Shown in pieces: positions 63,818-64,000 of a DNA stretch of 64,000 bases; within the stretch, counting starts at the first letter, position 1, and every line of letters starts with the position of its first letter. The DNA is taken from positions 43,594-107,593 of the forward strand of contig NZ_QGTH01000006.1 of NCBI RefSeq assembly GCF_003182075.1, given 5' to 3'. The notes below the pieces were generated by a model, which was not told where the DNA came from, did no database searches, and worked only from the letters and a program-made list of their open reading frames with translations. This stretch comes from Finegoldia magna (GTDB lineage Bacteria; Bacillota; Clostridia; Tissierellales; Peptoniphilaceae). The translations under genes and the position numbers were made by a program.

Positions 63818-63966
63818 AATATGAGCTGAACCCGTAAACACGGAATAATTTAATAATATTTTAAGCGGAATGTAATCTGTACATAACAGGGGACATTCCG
63901 TTTAAGGGTATATGAAAAGTTTTGTGTATCAGCTCCTCCTGATAGGTTGTGAGCTGATATTTTTTT
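63818..63966 (+). ncRNA. unidentified structured leader RNA, riboswitch-like
   Basis: Structure read by eye. GAGCTGA (63823-63829) can pair with TCAGCTC (63929-63935), closing a domain with a small CCGT/ACGG hairpin (63832-63843) and a long stem around CGGAATGT (63866-63873) / ACATTCCG (63893-63900) capped by CTGT/ACAG. The same TCAGCTC also pairs with GAGCTGA at 63951-63957 to form a terminator. Any regulated gene would lie beyond the right edge. It matches none of the leader families I can recall. Confidence 0.6.
63927..63966 (+). terminator. intrinsic terminator of the right-edge leader RNA
   Basis: TATCAGCTC (63927-63935) and GAGCTGATA (63951-63959) form a 9-bp stem followed by seven T. 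The left arm is shared with the competing 5' pairing. Confidence 0.88.
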
Positions 63967-64000
63967 GATTTTTAAAAAAATATACTTTTATTACTGAAAT

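Noticed and set aside
63818..63966. 6S RNA, SRP RNA or tmRNA at the right edge
   Set aside because: It lacks the SRP GGAAG-type tetraloop helix, has no tRNA-like ends for tmRNA, and its competing terminator pairing does not suit 6S.

Overview
The window is a low-GC (about 30%), gene-dense piece of core bacterial chromosome. It carries a monoderm (Gram-positive) gene set: sortase, LspA with lipobox lipoproteins, a PASTA-domain Ser/Thr kinase, a T-box leader, RNase J, SepF, RemA, an RqcH-type NFACT protein and Firmicutes-style operon order. The gene content and the short dcw cluster without ftsA suggest an anaerobic coccus of the Tissierellia/Peptoniphilaceae, with Finegoldia-like organisms the best guess. 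This is inferred from gene content and composition only. Nearly all genes lie on the minus strand. The plus-strand exceptions are a small UvrD-like helicase, tRNA-Leu(CAA), tRNA-Thr plus degV, a sortase, and a structured RNA at the right edge.

Layout from the left: thiN (cut by the edge), thiT, rpe, rsgA, prkC, prpC, rlmN and rsmB form one convergent string read leftward. Next comes yicC-remA-gmk-rpoZ-coaBC-priA-def-fmt-yugP, with a good promoter at 15.25 kb and a terminator at 7.6 kb. It is followed by rnr-smpB-rqcH (RNA decay and ribosome rescue), modABC, a nitroreductase, the helicase, ahpC behind a PerR-like box, and a DUF1002 exported protein. The 26.4-28.7 kb stretch holds four tRNA genes, a thermonuclease-like lipoprotein and an exported glucosaminidase.

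From 29.6 to 35.0 kb lies rluD-ung-lspA-ylmH-yggT-sepF-yggS and an HlyD-like membrane protein whose promoter predicts a leaderless mRNA. From 35.0 to 44.7 kb is a long operon led by an Rrf2 regulator: Rrf2, AI-2E-family permease, alaS, ireB, ruvX, DUF1292, fur, rnjA, ylbF, trmR and trhP. leuS (with a Leu T-box), asnS, rarA, nrdR and ftsZ follow. After a 330-bp repeat-rich gap comes the dcw cluster, read from mraZ leftward: mraZ-rsmH-ftsL-pbp2-mraY-murD-ftsW-murG-ftsQ. A divergent sortase, a HAD phosphatase, a small membrane protein and two tandem tRNA-Lys(CTT) genes close the annotated part.

The genes mostly serve translation (synthetases, RNA modification, ribosome assembly and rescue), peptidoglycan synthesis and division, and cell-wall stress signalling (PrkC/PrpC/IreB). 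I see no phage, IS, CRISPR or defence island. The best candidate for something undescribed is the roughly 150-nt plus-strand RNA at 63.82-63.97 kb. Its 5' segment and its terminator compete for one shared strand, as in a riboswitch, and it matches no leader family I can recall. Other points worth checking are the leaderless HlyD-like gene, the mirrored repeats upstream of ftsZ, the repeats between mraZ and the sortase, and a GTTAC-repeat cluster between tRNA genes.
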